From the NCBI GenBank assembly GCA_031769625.1, contig JAUIMM010001994.1, positions 434,001 through 498,000 of the forward strand: DNA of 64,000 nt, written 5' to 3'. Below the pieces are notes generated by a model. It was given only the letters and a program-made list of their open reading frames with translations. It did no database searches and was not told the origin of the DNA. Positions 28,078 to 39,056 of the stretch are shown here, one piece after another. Positions within the stretch are counted from its first letter, which is position 1, and every line of letters begins with the position of its first letter. Source of the stretch: Taudactylus pleione. Taxonomy: Eukaryota; Chordata; Amphibia; Anura; Myobatrachidae. Both the position numbers and the translations under genes were made by a program.

Positions 28078-28284
28078 CACCAAAAGAAAAATTCCAATTA
28101 CTGTACATCATATTAACTTACCAGAAAAAAAACAACAAACAAAGACATAGATCCTTTCCACAAAACTTATTAATAACAAAAACACCAATAAGTACTATCA
28201 CTGAAATAACACCACCCCTTAAACAAATTATAAACATACTACAAAAAAATCATCCCTAAAACACTAGCACTCCTCCCACCCCAG
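28078..28284 (-). other. 3' UTR of LINE copy 1 (shortened)
   Basis: About 207 bp of AT-rich non-coding DNA lie between the ORF2 stop and the poly(A) tail. It matches copy 2 (38849-39056) except for one A in an A run (8 here, 9 there). It ends 91 bp earlier than copy 2. I see no canonical AATAAA signal close to the tail. Confidence 0.85.
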
Positions 28285-31200
28285 CTAACTTAAACAAACA
28301 ATTTCTTTCCATTTCCTATGTTTCCACAACCCCTCTGCATCCTCCCCCCCACCAGCATGCTTATCCCACATATAACATGTGTAAAGTTTCCCCAGTATCA
28401 TATGAATACATTCCCTTGCATCAATATCATCTCGTCTAAACACATAAATATTCCTAACATCCCACAAAACTTCCGAAACACATACCATAATTAGCCACAG
28501 CAACCTTTCATTCACACTACCACACGCACCCAGCCCAAACATAGCCACCTTCCATGACATCACCTGAATCCCAGACAACTCTTTTATCAAACCACCCAAA
28601 TCCTTCCACACACGCTGTGCATATGAACAATTCCAAAACAAATGGATCACACTCTCAAAACCTCTACACCCTTCCCGTGGACACTCTTCTGACAAAACCA
28701 AATGTCTTTTCAACAGCACTTGTCTCACAGACAACACACCATGAAGCTTCATCCATACCACCTCCCTCTGTCTATTATTCAAACCACTCACATTAATCAT
28801 CTTCCATGTTCTCACACTATCTGTGGAAGTCAAACCATCAATAAGACAAACCTCCTCACGCCCCTTCAACATTTTAATAACATTCTTCCTTTCTCTGAAG
28901 TCCTTCACACTCACCCCTAATAAATCAAATTTCCTCACAAACACTTCAATCACACTATACCAATTACACACTCTAAACGCCATTGGCACTGCATTTTCCC
29001 TGACACGCCACTTCAAGCCACACATCATCCAACCAGCCATATATTTCATCATATAAGCAGCCTTACTATCAATCTCCATCAATCTCAAAACTTGAGCAAT
29101 ATAATTCAACCCAAAATACACTTCTAAATTTGGAAACCTCATACCTCCATTCTGCCACTCTTTCATCACATGTTCACGTTTCAGACGCTCCATCTTACAT
29201 CCCCAAAAGAAAAGAAACAGCATTCTATTAATCTTCCTCACACCCCGGGAACCTGGCGGAAACACATTTGCAATATGCAATAACATAGGTAACACCACTG
29301 CTTTAATAATTAGAACCTTCCCAAACATAGTCAATTTTCTTAAATTCCAAAAGTTAAGCTTTTTAGCCACTTTCCTCCCTACTTCATCCCAACTTTCCTT
29401 ACCATTCAGACACTCATCAAAAATAACCCCTAACACCTTTATCCCACCTGACACACACTCCATCTGACTATCCCTCACACTACTGTCCCCAAACCCTTTC
29501 ACTTTGGACTTGTCCCAATTAACCTTAAAGGCAGATGCCCCACAAAACAACTGTATTAATAATTTTGCTCTGTCCAAAGTAACCTTACTTCCACCCACAA
29601 CAACCACATCATCCATATAAGCTAGTGTTTTCACACATCTCCCATTACTTCCAGGCACCAAAAAACCTCTAACAACCTTATCCCTACGCAACATACATAA
29701 CAAAGGCTCAAGCACACAAATGAACATAATAGGAGACAAAGGACAACCCTGACGTACCCCAGACTCAATACTAACATGCTCACTCAAATACCCATTCACC
29801 AACAATCTACTACAAGCACCTGCATACAAACATCTAATCTTATTCACAAACTCCCCAGGAAAACCCATCCGCACCAGAACATTAAACATAAATACATGAG
29901 ACACTCTATCATATGCTTTTTCGAAATCAAGCGCCATCACATACATCTTCTGCTTTCTTACTAGACAATCACCTATCATATCACGCAACAACATTAAATT
30001 ATCATGCATACGACGTCCTGGGACCGCACATACCTGCTCCTCACCAATCACCTGACTAATAACCACTCTCATACGACATGCTATCAGCTTTGCAAACAAC
30101 TTATAATCGGAGTTCAATAGTGTAATAGGCCTCCAATTTGCCAAACACCGCCTATCACCTTTTTTATGAATTAAAACAACCACACCTTCTTTCATAGAAT
30201 CATTCATCTGGCCATTCACAAAAATATAACGCATGACTTCAACCAAATCAACTTTCACAACATCCCACATACTCATATAAAATTCAACAGGCAAACCATC
30301 CTTACCAGGAGATTTATTCCTCCCCATGCTCTTCAATACATCTTTCACCTCATCCTCAGACATATCATTCAATAATAAATCACAATCACCCATATTGACT
30401 TTTTCACTAACAGCACTCAACACCTCACTCTGCATATCTCCATCACCCACCTTCCATTCATACAATTTCTTATAAAATTTCTCAACCTCAAACATAACAT
30501 CTTCCGCACCCACTTCCATACCACGATCATCCAATACCACATCCATAGCCTTAGACCCTCCACATATCTTTTTGAAAAAAAACCTGCTACATCTTTCATC
30601 CTTCTCCATATGTTCAACTTTCGCACTATATATAATCTGTCTACCCCTCTCCTCCAACATCTTATTCACCTCAAACCTCACTGCCTTAATATCATCTGCA
30701 ACCTCTTGCCCCATTTCTCTCATCCTATACAAAAACCACAATCTCTTATTCAACCATTCATACCTATTACGCTTGCGCCGAGCCACAATATGGCCACTTC
30801 TTCTGAAAAACACACCCACTTTCATCTTCACCCATTCCCACCAATCAAGCACATTCACAAACTCACTTTTACACATCTGCCATTTAGCATAATTTTTAAA
30901 GAAATGTTTTCTAACTTGGTCATCTTCAAGCAACCGTACATTCAGCTTCCACACACCTTTCCCATGCCTCACACCATTCTTACATTCTACCTTACATATC
31001 AGACACTCATGATCAGAGTAAGACACACTCACTTGCACAAAACTAACACACTTCAAAACTTTAGTAACAAAAACATAATCCAAACGAGACTCAATCATTC
31101 CTCTATCAGCCTTATAAGTAAATAATGGCTTACCACCAGTACACACACTTGCAGCATCCACTAAATCAAAATCCACAATCATTCTTTTTAACATATTACC

Positions 31201-31677
31201 AGTCACATCCACCTTACTCGTACAAACGCTCTGCCTTCCCTGCACCTCAATTATACAATTCATGTCACCAATCAAAATAACAGGTGTTTTACCTGGTAAA
31301 AAATATACAATCTTTTCAAACAACTCTTTGCGCTCAATCAAATTAACTGGTGCATAAACATTAATGACCCTTAATTTAATCCCTCTAAAACAAATATCAA
31401 CCAAAATGCAACGACCCTGCTCAATAATGACATAGGATTCAAAGGAAATCTCCCTACTCTGGGCTAATACCCCCACGCCATCATTTCTATTTAATGCAGA
31501 ACCAGACCATATTGCAGCACCATGTGGCCATTCATCTTGTTTAGGAGCTTCACATATGCCACACTCCTGTAAACAAATTAAATCCCCCCCTTTAGCCCTA
31601 ATATCTTCCAAAATTGCGGCTCTCCTGGCATTGGACTTAAATACCCTTACATTTTGGGAAATTATAGATATAGACAT
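28285..31677 (-). CDS. LINE ORF2: endonuclease-reverse transcriptase (copy 1), 1130 aa
   Basis: This protein nicks target DNA and copies the element RNA at the nick (target-primed reverse transcription). The APE-type endonuclease occupies about residues 1-225: N9 in SQNVR, E38 in CLQE, Y108 in NVYAP, D138 and N140 in IGDMN, D200 in SRLDY, and D222-H223 in SDH. The reverse transcriptase covers about 450-760: SPGKDGLP near 456, D584 in ALDFEKAYD, RQGCPLSP at 642-649, and the catalytic pair D689-D690 in AYMDD. A C-terminal zinc motif C999-x4-C1004-x7-H1012-x4-C1017 follows. No RNase H domain is seen. I chose the ATG at 31677. The frame also extends ten codons upstream to a GTG, but a TGA lies just before and the endonuclease begins at MSIS. 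It is in the same frame as ORF1 but cut off by three in-frame stops. No key residue is missing. Confidence 0.96.
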   Translation of the reverse strand: MSISIISQNVRVFKSNARRAAILEDIRAKGGDLICLQECGICEAPKQDEWPHGAAIWSGSALNRNDGVGVLAQSREISFESYVIIEQGRCILVDICFRGIKLRVINVYAPVNLIERKELFEKIVYFLPGKTPVILIGDMNCIIEVQGRQSVCTSKVDVTGNMLKRMIVDFDLVDAASVCTGGKPLFTYKADRGMIESRLDYVFVTKVLKCVSFVQVSVSYSDHECLICKVECKNGVRHGKGVWKLNVRLLEDDQVRKHFFKNYAKWQMCKSEFVNVLDWWEWVKMKVGVFFRRSGHIVARRKRNRYEWLNKRLWFLYRMREMGQEVADDIKAVRFEVNKMLEERGRQIIYSAKVEHMEKDERCSRFFFKKICGGSKAMDVVLDDRGMEVGAEDVMFEVEKFYKKLYEWKVGDGDMQSEVLSAVSEKVNMGDCDLLLNDMSEDEVKDVLKSMGRNKSPGKDGLPVEFYMSMWDVVKVDLVEVMRYIFVNGQMNDSMKEGVVVLIHKKGDRRCLANWRPITLLNSDYKLFAKLIACRMRVVISQVIGEEQVCAVPGRRMHDNLMLLRDMIGDCLVRKQKMYVMALDFEKAYDRVSHVFMFNVLVRMGFPGEFVNKIRCLYAGACSRLLVNGYLSEHVSIESGVRQGCPLSPIMFICVLEPLLCMLRRDKVVRGFLVPGSNGRCVKTLAYMDDVVVVGGSKVTLDRAKLLIQLFCGASAFKVNWDKSKVKGFGDSSVRDSQMECVSGGIKVLGVIFDECLNGKESWDEVGRKVAKKLNFWNLRKLTMFGKVLIIKAVVLPMLLHIANVFPPGSRGVRKINRMLFLFFWGCKMERLKREHVMKEWQNGGMRFPNLEVYFGLNYIAQVLRLMEIDSKAAYMMKYMAGWMMCGLKWRVRENAVPMAFRVCNWYSVIEVFVRKFDLLGVSVKDFRERKNVIKMLKGREEVCLIDGLTSTDSVRTWKMINVSGLNNRQREVVWMKLHGVLSVRQVLLKRHLVLSEECPREGCRGFESVIHLFWNCSYAQRVWKDLGGLIKELSGIQVMSWKVAMFGLGACGSVNERLLWLIMVCVSEVLWDVRNIYVFRRDDIDARECIHMILGKLYTCYMWDKHAGGGEDAEGLWKHRKWKEIVCLS

Positions 31678-31734
31678 CGCGCCAGGCAAATTATAAGAAA
31701 GCAGCACATTACATCATGACTACATTGCCAACAT
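31678..31734 (-). promoter_or_regulatory. ORF1-ORF2 spacer with mini-ORF, likely reinitiation region (copy 1)
   Basis: Immediately after the ORF1 stop (AAATGAATG) an ATG opens a four-codon mini-ORF ending in TAG. A further TGA follows before the ORF2 ATG, and all are in one frame. Readthrough is therefore blocked, and ORF2 would need reinitiation or internal entry. The mechanism is inferred. Confidence 0.5.
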
Positions 31735-33252
31735 TCATTTCCCACTACATACATCAATAAAGGATTCAACATCACCAGTGCTCAAAAAAGGCTGAGCAGG
31801 CGAATCCCCCTGCACACCACCCTCAGTCTGAATACACTGAGCAGGCTGATCAATAGCTTCCATAGGGACTGTAGCATCAACTGTGCCAGGCAAACACCCA
31901 GCAGACTGCATGCCAGTATCTGAGACAGGCTGACCAGCCATCACCACCACCTCCTGGCTGGCTACCTCCATATCACCCTCTTCTACTGGCAGGCCTTCAA
32001 AACGATTACTTGTAGTTACTGCAACCTTCACATCCAGCCGTGGGCGCTTTAAAGCGCTACCAGTCGCTACTCCACGATTCCTATTTACAGAGGTAAAACC
32101 ATCCAGATCGTCTGAACTCCTAACAGTTGCAGGACTACTTCCACAACCAGACACGGTGTCAAAATCAGATTCGGATTCACTCCAATGACATTGCAAGGAT
32201 GCTGTAGCATTGCTATCAGAAGGACTTGCTGAGGTGTCTGGAAACTCTGCTATGTTAGCAGTGCCACTCAAAGCAGGAGGGGAGGAACTGACTTGTGAAA
32301 CAGGGGAGACAACTTGTCCAACAACTGAAGCAGGCACATTGCCTTTCTCAGCCTCCCACACAGTCTTAAACCCATATCTTTCCACCATCTCCACTTTAAA
32401 CTTAAACTGCCTCTCCTGTTCCAGCAGCTCAGCCTCATTAACAGCAGGTGTTTCAGCATTACTCTCACTCCTGTTAACTATTCCACTCCCAGAATGTGAT
32501 GGTACATTAAGCTGTTCATGCAGCCTTCTCGTATCCTTAGCCATTTCCTCAGGCCCTTTAGGGCAGCTCCTCATAACATGACCAGTATCCCCACATATGT
32601 CACACTTTCGTGCCTGAGGACATTCTGCAGCTTCATGCCCAGGCAAACCACAGTTTCTGCAACATTTTCCCACACTGCAATTTTCCTTAGTATGGCCATA
32701 CTTAAAGCAACTCCTGCAAAAAAAAGGCTGGTCAGGATAAAACAAGTACCCTCTAGCTCCTCCAATATTAAAGTTCCCAGGAGGGTGCATAACTCCACCA
32801 ATGCCACTGGGATCCAGTCTCAAGCGTACCCAAAATTTAGTCTTGCCGTTAAATATGCCGACATAATTTTCTAGGCGAATTCCTCCACGAACTGAAGAGC
32901 AATACCTGGACAGAAAAGCTCTAATAATGTCTGGCTCCACAAAGGGGTTGTACATGTGCACCGTTAATGGCCTCTCTGCTCCCATAAATAAAGGCAACAC
33001 CTCAATTCCATGTAATAAAGGGTCTTTTGCAAAGGTTTTAACCCTCTCAAATGCATTCAGGCAGTTCTCAGGATGGCAAAAAGTCACATCATAAATCCCA
33101 GTTGAAGGAAACTCTTGAATACAGTAAATCTCCTCCTTACTTACCCCAGCCAGACCAACCAAAATTCTGTCCCATAAAGTACGCAGGGTTCTTCTTTGAC
33201 CAGTAACCTCCTCAGCATATTTAAAGCGAATGGTATTCTTCAATCCAGACAT
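31735..33252 (-). CDS. LINE ORF1: gag-like RNA-binding protein with three CCHC zinc knuckles (copy 1), 505 aa
   Basis: This protein should coat the element RNA and form the ribonucleoprotein used for retrotransposition. Residues about 1-175 form a conserved-looking domain (VHMYNPFV at 98-105, WVRLRL at 141-146, GGARGYLFYP at 164-173). As I recall, this resembles the region before the knuckles in Tx1-type ORF1 and vertebrate ZCCHC3 proteins. Three knuckles follow: C179-C182-H187-C192, C198-C201-H206-C211 and C217-C220-H225-C230, each C-x2-C-x4-H-x4-C. The C-terminal half (about 240-505) is rich in Ser, Thr, Pro and acidic residues and looks disordered. I see no L1-type coiled coil. The ATG at 33252 is chosen. 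The frame is open 36 codons further upstream but has no ATG there. The protein is identical to that of copy 2. Confidence 0.93.
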   Translation of the reverse strand: MSGLKNTIRFKYAEEVTGQRRTLRTLWDRILVGLAGVSKEEIYCIQEFPSTGIYDVTFCHPENCLNAFERVKTFAKDPLLHGIEVLPLFMGAERPLTVHMYNPFVEPDIIRAFLSRYCSSVRGGIRLENYVGIFNGKTKFWVRLRLDPSGIGGVMHPPGNFNIGGARGYLFYPDQPFFCRSCFKYGHTKENCSVGKCCRNCGLPGHEAAECPQARKCDICGDTGHVMRSCPKGPEEMAKDTRRLHEQLNVPSHSGSGIVNRSESNAETPAVNEAELLEQERQFKFKVEMVERYGFKTVWEAEKGNVPASVVGQVVSPVSQVSSSPPALSGTANIAEFPDTSASPSDSNATASLQCHWSESESDFDTVSGCGSSPATVRSSDDLDGFTSVNRNRGVATGSALKRPRLDVKVAVTTSNRFEGLPVEEGDMEVASQEVVVMAGQPVSDTGMQSAGCLPGTVDATVPMEAIDQPAQCIQTEGGVQGDSPAQPFLSTGDVESFIDVCSGK

Positions 33253-33414
33253 CCTGGCAGCCTCAAGGACTCCAAACAGCAGTAGGCAATCACAAATCAA
33301 CGTCCCAGGATCCCCTAGCAAGGAGACCCTGATTCCTTCCAACCAGACCAGATGCAGCAATTACACCACACCTGGTCCTAGCCAAAATGGCCGAGGATCA
33401 CATCCTGCTACATG
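33253..33414 (-). promoter_or_regulatory. 5' UTR of LINE copy 1 with YY1-like site
   Basis: About 162 bp of relatively GC-rich leader precede ORF1. AAAATGGCCG at 33384-33393 (plus strand) matches the YY1 core ATGGCC and lies about 21-31 nt from the element's 5' end. Human L1 has a YY1 site in a similar place, though on the opposite strand of the element. Promoter function is inferred. Confidence 0.55.
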
Positions 33415-34501
33415 ACATACAAAAGTAGCCATGTAACATGTGGAAGAAAGGAACAGAAATCATAAATACCATTAGGGGTAGTATAAATCATATGCCATTA
33501 CAATTAAGGAGACCATTTATTTAAAAAAAAATGGCTCCAGGGATCAAGGGTGCTCATGGGTCCCACTAGTATTGGTGAAGGGGGACCTGAAGATTCATTT
33601 TTTTCCCCTCAATGGGGGCCATTTTGCTCTGAGGGGATGGGGAGAAATGAGGCCTATGCCCCCAGTGCTTGTTCTACAATCACATGTCAATACAACCTGC
33701 TGCTGCACTCACCTGTTTGCACTTTTGCATTTATAAACACTTCATATGATTCATTAAACAACTGATAAGAAGAGGAATGATCTTTTGGTGTTGCATTGTG
33801 TCTCCATGTCTTGTCTCCATTTATCTGCCTCTATTCAGGCCTAATTCTGGGACTAAAGTCAAAGTCCCTGTAAAGTGGATGTATTTGCGGAGGATTGGCT
33901 AATTAAATAATGAATATATTTTATTGTTGTGTTATGATTATCCAACCCCTATGACACTTCTGCAATGCCATTTGGAAATTGTTTATCAGGTCTCCTGTTT
34001 TTACTTTTTCGCACCATTGCAGGGGCAACCACATGGATACAACTGTTGGATGCATGAATTGCTCTCCTTTACTTCCAACAACTTGGATATTTGTTACATT
34101 TCTATATTGAGGCAAAATATGCTAGAGTAGTTCACATTTACTATTCAGAAAATTTCTGTCATTTTTTTGAAAATATATTTTAGGTGTGTAATGCTTGAAT
34201 TTTCCTAATTGTTTGACTTTGGACCAGCTGGAGGCATTCATTTTCTCCATTTGCAAGAACAAGCAGTGATATGATGCATCTCGAGGTCTTTGTCTCCCTC
34301 AAGTGGGCTTCTTCAAGGAAGTGCAATGGTTATAAGCAGCAGTAGATTGTGACATCATAGAAGAATGTTGTTATATTGGCAGAATCTGCTAGCTGACTGT
34401 TTACATTCTAATGCGCCATGATGACTGCATGGCAGCCACTCCTGAACATTCTGTGGACAGTATGAACATTCCGTAGACTCCTGAACATTCCGTAAACACT
34501 G

Positions 34502-35319
34502 TTAACATTCCAATTAAGGTTCTAGACTGTCTGATTAACTGCCGAGACAAGACATGAAGAAAGAAAGGCTGCCAGTTGGTTTGTGGATCTGGCAGAGGCT
34601 TGCAGGAGGCAGTGCATTCACAAATCATGCACCCAGAGAGAAAGAGAGGGAGGGAAAGAAGTCTGCATATGTTAAATTGATAACATAGAGATGAATTGAA
34701 AAAAAAGTAATAATTCCAAGGCTCTAAATGACATTGAAATCCTCTGCTCTCTTTTGGTAACATTAAATCAAAGAAATTAAAGTATAGATTAAAAAGGAGA
34801 AGGAAAGCATGGGGGAAAATTGAACCAGGCCAAATGAAAAAACATATATAGGAGAAAAGGACACAAATACAGGGGTGCATCTGCTGTTTGGTTTGGAGTT
34901 GCAGTGCTGTCTCCTAGATTCCATGCTCCTAATTTCCTGCTGCAGTTTCTAACTACCAGCCCAAGCTCTGACCCAGTGAGCTGACCATACTTGAGAACAA
35001 AGCATAAATAATCTTTTTATAAACCACTTTATATCAAGTACCATTATAAATCAATGTATATGTGTTTACATTTATAATACTTACCATATGCTAAGCATCA
35101 TATATTTAATCTTTTAAAGTCAACTAAGTGGGCAAACAGTGCAAATATTACTTCATTTACACTTAAAATGTACCAGCTGCAACATAATTTGAATATATGC
35201 AAAATATTTTGCAGCTAAACTTTATGCTTATCAATGAAGTAATGTGTGCGCTATCTATCTGCTTAGTTAACATTTAAGCATTGAATTACTGGTGATTAGC
35301 ATATGATAAGTACTGCAAA

Positions 35320-35360
<41 letters not shown>

Positions 35361-35688
35361 TTATTTTTTATTTAAAAAATTGCTCTCCCTAATTGTAATA
35401 GTATATGATTTAAACTACCCATTGTGTTCATCAGCAATTCTCAATGTCTCTCTATGTGAGGTAGCTGCTTGTGTCTGATAAGTACCAAATCAGAAGCGCA
35501 GCCCCCAAGCTTTGAGACATAAGAGAGCCTGAAGACCCTGAATCTAAGGTGCACCCTGGTGCTCTGTGATGATGGGTCTTTGGCTTTTGTGGGTTAAAGA
35601 GAAATGGTGCTTATTTGCACAGCATGCTTTTACACTCTCCTGGGTGACTGGAGAATACATCTATGGCTTCTGTAAAAAATAGAAATAA

Positions 35689-35735
<47 letters not shown>

Positions 35736-37167
35736 ACCTGTGATTTTCTTGAGGTTGTGGTTATGCACTACAGCGCTGTCTAGAACTAAGGCTTCCCTGT
35801 ATTGGATCATGGTAGATTTTTCCACAGTACCAATCAAAACCTATTGGCTGCAGCAGTACAGCTTCATGCCATTAGGCCTGAAGTGACCTATGGGAGTGCT
35901 CCAATCATTCAAGAAACTGCAAAAATGCACTGGGCACAGGAGCCTCATTTCTCCCCATCAAGTCAGAACCATGAAGCCCATCTTTGACATCCATGGCACC
36001 AAAAGGCTCCTTAGAATACAAGGGTCTGCAGGCTCCCATCCAACACTAGGCTTGAGAACAAACTCCAACTTTATTACATCACATACAAAAGTAGCCATGT
36101 AACATGTGGAAGAAAGGAACAGAAATCATAAATACCATTAGGGGTAGTATAAATCATATGCCATTACAATTAAGGAGACCATTTATTTAAAAAAAAATGG
36201 CTCCAGGGATCAAGGGTGCTCATGGGTCCCACTAGTATTGGTGAAGGGGGACCTGAAGATTCATTTTTTTCCCCTCAATGGGGGCCATTTTGCTCTGAGG
36301 GGATGGGGAGAAATGAGGCCTATGCCCCCAGTGCTTGTTCTACAATCACATGTCAATACAACCTGCTGCTGCACTCACCTGTTTGCACTTTTGCATTTAT
36401 AAACACTTCATATGATTCATTAAACAACTGATAAGAAGAGGAATGATCTTTTGGTGTTGCATTGTGTCTCCATGTCTTGTCTCCATTTATCTGCCTCTAT
36501 TCAGGCCTAATTCTGGGACTAAAGTCAAAGTCCCTGTAAAGTGGATGTATTTGCGGAGGATTGGCTAATTAAATAATGAATATATTTTATTGTTGTGTTA
36601 TGATTATCCAACCCCTATGACACTTCTGCAATGCCATTTGGAAATTGTTTATCAGGTCTCCTGTTTTTACTTTTTCGCACCATTGCAGGGGCAACCACAT
36701 GGATACAACTGTTGGAGGCATGAATTGCTCTCCTTTACTTCCAACAACTTGGATATTTGTTACATTTCTATATTGAGGCAAAATATGCTAGAGTAGTTCA
36801 CATTTACTATTCAGAAAATTTCTGTCATTTTTTTGAAAATATATTTTAGGTGTGTAATGCTTGAATTTTCCTCATTGTTTGACTTTGGACCAGCTGGAGG
36901 CATTCATTTTCTCCATTTGCAAGAACAAGCAGTGATATGATGCATCTCGAGGTCTTTGTCTCCCTCAAGTGGGCTTCTTCAAGGAAGTGCAATGGTTATA
37001 AGCAGCAGTAGATTGTGACATCATAGAAGAATGTTGTTATATTGGCAGAATCTGCTAGCTGACTGTTTACATTCTAATGCGCCATGATGACTGCATGGCA
37101 GCCACTCCTGAACATTCTGTGGACAGTATGAACATTCCGTAGACTCCTGAACATTCCGTAAACACTG
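34502..37167 (+). repeat. Array unit U12 (type A)
   Basis: This is a 2666-bp copy with TA tracts of 14 and 18 and GAGAATACAT as in U7 and U8. Distal markers are type A. It lies between the two LINE-bearing units and has an uninterrupted target site. Confidence 0.95.
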
Positions 37168-38346
37168 TTAACATTCCAATTAAGGTTCTAGACTGTCTGA
37201 TTAACTGCCGAGACAAGACATGAAGAAAGAAAGGCTGCCAGTTGGTTTGTGGATCTGGCAGAGGCTTGCAGGAGGTAGTGCATTCACAAATCATGCACCC
37301 AGAGAGAAAGAGAGGGAGGGAAAGAAGTCTGCATATGTTAAATTGATAACATAGAGATGAATTGAAAAAAAAGTAATAATTCCAAGGCTCTAAATGACAT
37401 TGAAATCCTCTGCTCTCTTTTGGTAACATTAAATCAAAGAAATTAAAGTATAGATTAAAAAGGAGAAGGAAAGCATGGGGGAAAATTGAACCAGGCCAAA
37501 TGAAAAAACATATATAGGAGAAAAGGACACAAATACAGGGGTGCATCTGCTGTTTGGTTTGGAGTTGCAGTGCTGTCTCCTAGATTCCATGCTCCTAATT
37601 TCCTGCTGCAGTTTCTAACTACCAGCCCAAGCTCTGACCCAGTGAGCTGACCATACTTGAGAACAAAGCATAAATAATCTTTTTATAAACCACTTTATAT
37701 CAAGTACCATTATAAATCAATGTATATGTGTTTACATTTATAATACTTACCATATGCTAAGCATCATATATTTAATCTTTTAAAGTCAACTAAGTGGGCA
37801 AACAGTGCAAATATTACTTCATTTACACTTAAAATGTACCAGCTGCAACATAATTTGAATATATGCAAAATATTTTGCAGCTAAACTTTATGCTTATCAA
37901 TGAAGTAATGTGTGCGCTATCTATCTGCTTAGTTAACATTTAAGCATTGAATTACTGGTGATTAGCATATGATAAGTACTGCAAATTCTAATATATATAT
38001 ATATATATATACATGTATTTATTTTTTATTTAAAAAATTGCTCTCCCTAATTGTAATAGTATATGATTTAAACTACCCATTGTGTTCATCAGCAATTCTC
38101 AATGTCTCTCTATGTGAGGTAGCTGCTTGTGTCTGATAAGTACCAAATCAGAAGCGCAGCCCCCAAGCTTTGAGACATAAGAGAGCCTGAAGACCCTGAA
38201 TCTAAGGTGCACCCTGGTGCTCTGTGATGATGGGTCTTTGGCTTTTGTGGGTTAAAGAGAAATGGTGCTTATTTGCACAGCATGCTTTTACACTCTCCTG
38301 GGTGACTGGAGCATACATCTATGGCTTCTGTAAAAAATAGAAATAA

Positions 38347-38389
<43 letters not shown>

Positions 38390-38733
38390 ACCTGTGATTT
38401 TCTTGAGGTTGTGGTTATGCACTACAGCGCTGTCTAGAACTAAGGCTTCCTTGTATTGGATCATGGTAGATTTTTCCACAGTACCAATCAAAACCTATTG
38501 GCTGCAGCAGTACAGCTTCATGCCATTAGGCCTGAAGTGACCTATGGGAGTGCTCCAATCATTCAAGAAACTGCAAAAATGCACTGGGCACAGGAGCCTC
38601 ATTTCTCCCCATCAAGTCAGAACCATGAAGCCCTTCTTTGACATCCATGGCACCAAAAGGCTCCTTAGAATACAAGGGTCTGCAGGCTCCCATCCAACAC
38701 TAGGCTTGGGAACAAACTCCAACTTTGTTACAT

Positions 38734-38757
38734 TTTTTCTTTTTTTTTTCTTTTTTT
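38734..38757 (-). other. Poly(A) tail of LINE copy 2
   Basis: On the plus strand this is a T run with two interrupting C residues, directly after host TTTGTTACAT. It differs in composition and position from the copy 1 tail. Confidence 0.9.
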
Positions 38758-39056
38758 GAAACCGTTCAGGTGTAAGATAACTTCTCCATTCCCAAAAGGG
38801 ATACAGCCACTGTTTGAAGTATCTAACAACTCATCATTAGGTTTCATCCACCAAAAGAAAAATTCCAATTACTGTACATCATATTAACTTACCAGAAAAA
38901 AAAACAACAAACAAAGACATAGATCCTTTCCACAAAACTTATTAATAACAAAAACACCAATAAGTACTATCACTGAAATAACACCACCCCTTAAACAAAT
39001 TATAAACATACTACAAAAAAATCATCCCTAAAACACTAGCACTCCTCCCACCCCAG
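38758..39056 (-). other. 3' UTR of LINE copy 2, with 91 bp absent from copy 1
   Basis: Positions 38758-38848 have no counterpart in copy 1. From 38849 onward the sequence matches copy 1 apart from one A. The extra segment contains GGTGTAAGATAAC and CCCAAAAGGGATAC (plus strand). It probably represents the full 3' end of the element. Confidence 0.85.

Larger units (their letters stand above)
28051..33414 (-). mobile_element. Tx1/L1-group non-LTR retrotransposon (LINE), copy 1, inserted in U11
   Basis: This 5364-bp element on the minus strand reads 5' UTR (33414-33253), ORF1, 57-bp spacer, ORF2, 3' UTR and poly(A) tail. Both ORFs are open. There are no LTRs, and ORF2 has an APE-type endonuclease plus reverse transcriptase, which defines an APE-type LINE. 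Three CCHC knuckles in ORF1 suggest the Tx1 branch rather than mammalian L1. That placement is inferred from motifs. The left host flank stops at CAACTTTATT and the right flank resumes at ACATACAAAAG. ACATC of the empty site is either lost or represented by ACATG at the 5' junction. No convincing target-site duplication is visible. The copy is full length at its 5' end but lacks 91 bp of 3' UTR present in copy 2. Confidence 0.95.
26471..34501 (+). repeat. Array unit U11 (type A), split by LINE copy 1
   Basis: This unit spans 8031 bp including a 5364-bp LINE at 28051-33414. Host DNA is 26471-28050 plus 33415-34501. TA tracts are 17 (27295-27328, the longest first tract here) and 18. Removing the LINE leaves 2667 bp, 5 bp less than expected from the TA counts. 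This matches loss of ACATC at the insertion point if the 5' junction ACATG is counted as element. It carries the AAAACATGGGG variant near 26774. Both sides of the LINE are type A, while the distal markers are B-like. Confidence 0.95.

Noticed and set aside
30610..31125. Plus-strand frames of 60-170 codons inside the LINEs (also 32210-32581, 32518-32874 and the copy 2 equivalents)
   Set aside because: They lie antisense to well-supported ORF1 and ORF2 and have no recognisable domains.
31678..31707. ORF2 start at GTG 31707 and ORF1 start at TTG 33360
   Set aside because: Eukaryotic LINE ORFs normally start at ATG. The first in-frame ATGs (31677 and 33252) lie just before the conserved domains.
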